From positions 806,001-870,000 of the forward strand of contig NZ_JAMTCI010000001.1 of NCBI RefSeq assembly GCF_024171765.1: DNA of 64,000 bases, given 5' to 3'. Below the pieces are notes generated by a model that saw only the letters and a program-made list of their open reading frames with translations, made no database searches and had not been told where the DNA came from. This document shows, one piece after another, positions 63,771 to 64,000 of the stretch. Position 1 is the first letter of the stretch. Each line of letters opens with the position of its first letter. The translations under genes were made by a program, and so were the position numbers. This DNA comes from Williamsia deligens. Lineage in GTDB: Bacteria; Actinomycetota; Actinomycetes; Mycobacteriales; Mycobacteriaceae.

Positions 63771-64000
63771 ATGCCGAGCCGTCAGTCCACCGCCGCGGCG
63801 GCCCGTGCCGCGATCACCGCGGCGGCCGCCGCGACGAAGGGACTCGAGGCGGCGTTGCGGGCCACGGCCGACACCGGCAGCGCGCCCGCCGTCGACGGTC
63901 GCAAACAGCGGTGGCAGCGGCACAAGGAGGCCCGGCGCGGGGAGTTGGTGGACGGCACCCTCGCGGCCGTCCGCGAACACGGCGCCGACGTGGGCATGGA
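63771..64000 (+). CDS. TetR family regulator (3' end beyond window)
   Basis: The first 76 codons: an Ala-rich lead (MPSRQSTAAAARAAITAAAA), then KQRWQRHKEARRGELVDGTL and AAVREHGADVGM, the first helix of a TetR HTH. It continues past the window. ATG 63771 has TAGTCT 6 nt upstream (leaderless). Divergent from DUF445, as in M. tuberculosis (Rv0472c, from memory). Confidence 0.75.
   Translation, partial: MPSRQSTAAAARAAITAAAAATKGLEAALRATADTGSAPAVDGRKQRWQRHKEARRGELVDGTLAAVREHGADVGM

Overview
The window is about 70% G+C and reads as chromosome of a mycolic-acid-type actinobacterium (Mycobacteriales, probably Gordonia- or Williamsia-like; genus not fixed by the sequence). The reasons are gene content and neighbourhoods I remember from Mycobacterium tuberculosis: pepC, purQ/purS, purC-ptrB, purB, purD, phoP-phoR beside an HIT gene, and the block murB, lipoprotein L,D-transpeptidase, SDR, DUF2505, nitrilase, lmeA, deoC, DUF2516, hbhA, XRE regulator, DUF445, TetR (remembered as about Rv0472c to Rv0484c). 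These comparisons are from memory, not from a search. There is no phage, insertion sequence or CRISPR array. One tRNA (Thr, UGU) is present.

Layout. 1-3.5 kb: an SCP2-like / cytochrome P450 / aldehyde dehydrogenase operon facing a TetR gene across a candidate operator. 3.5-7.2 kb: pepC, purQ, purS, a DUF2334 protein and a glutathione peroxidase, all on the minus strand. 7.3-9.3 kb: a MarR gene coupled to a DHA2-type exporter that carries a frameshift. 9.3-10.6 kb: an accessory island, in which an AbiEi/DUF559-type gene lies between inverted arrays of a 21-bp repeat. 10.6-20.2 kb: ptrB, purC, purB and purD with small redox, DinB, TetR, aminotransferase and esterase genes between them. 20.2-28.5 kb: LtrA, a FusB-type zinc protein, a styrene-monooxygenase-like flavoprotein, three luciferase-like monooxygenases and an alpha/beta hydrolase. 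28.5-32 kb: a lipid-linked glycosyltransfer pair. 32-38.8 kb: HIT, phoR-phoP, an ogt / YcaQ-like / ridA operon, and a formate/nitrite-type channel.

38.9-45.1 kb: tRNA-Thr and the threonine exporter thrE diverge from overlapping -10 boxes; then a 57-aa acidic protein, otsA, and an otsB-GH15 trehalase fusion. 45.2-57.2 kb: transglutaminase, SDR, L,D-transpeptidase, murB, two DUF2505 genes, methyltransferase, nitrilase, lmeA, an iron-sulfur photolyase, an MHS transporter and deoC. 57.2-60.1 kb: hydrolase, MerR regulator and AurF-type diiron oxygenase. 60.2-64 kb: DUF2516, hbhA, XRE regulator, a truncated tetR, DUF445 and the start of another tetR gene.

Common themes. Purine synthesis (purC, B, D, Q, S) is spread across the first 20 kb. 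Cell-envelope functions (murB, L,D-transpeptidase, lmeA, hbhA, glycosyltransferases, phoPR) and trehalose metabolism fill the second half. Many genes have a TANNNT box 6-9 nt before the start codon and no Shine-Dalgarno, which suggests leaderless transcripts; I used this to choose several starts. No gene-free stretch exceeds 300 bp. The longest is about 265 bp, either the repeat-bearing spacer 9318-9581 or 21439-21702, where I see nothing convincing.
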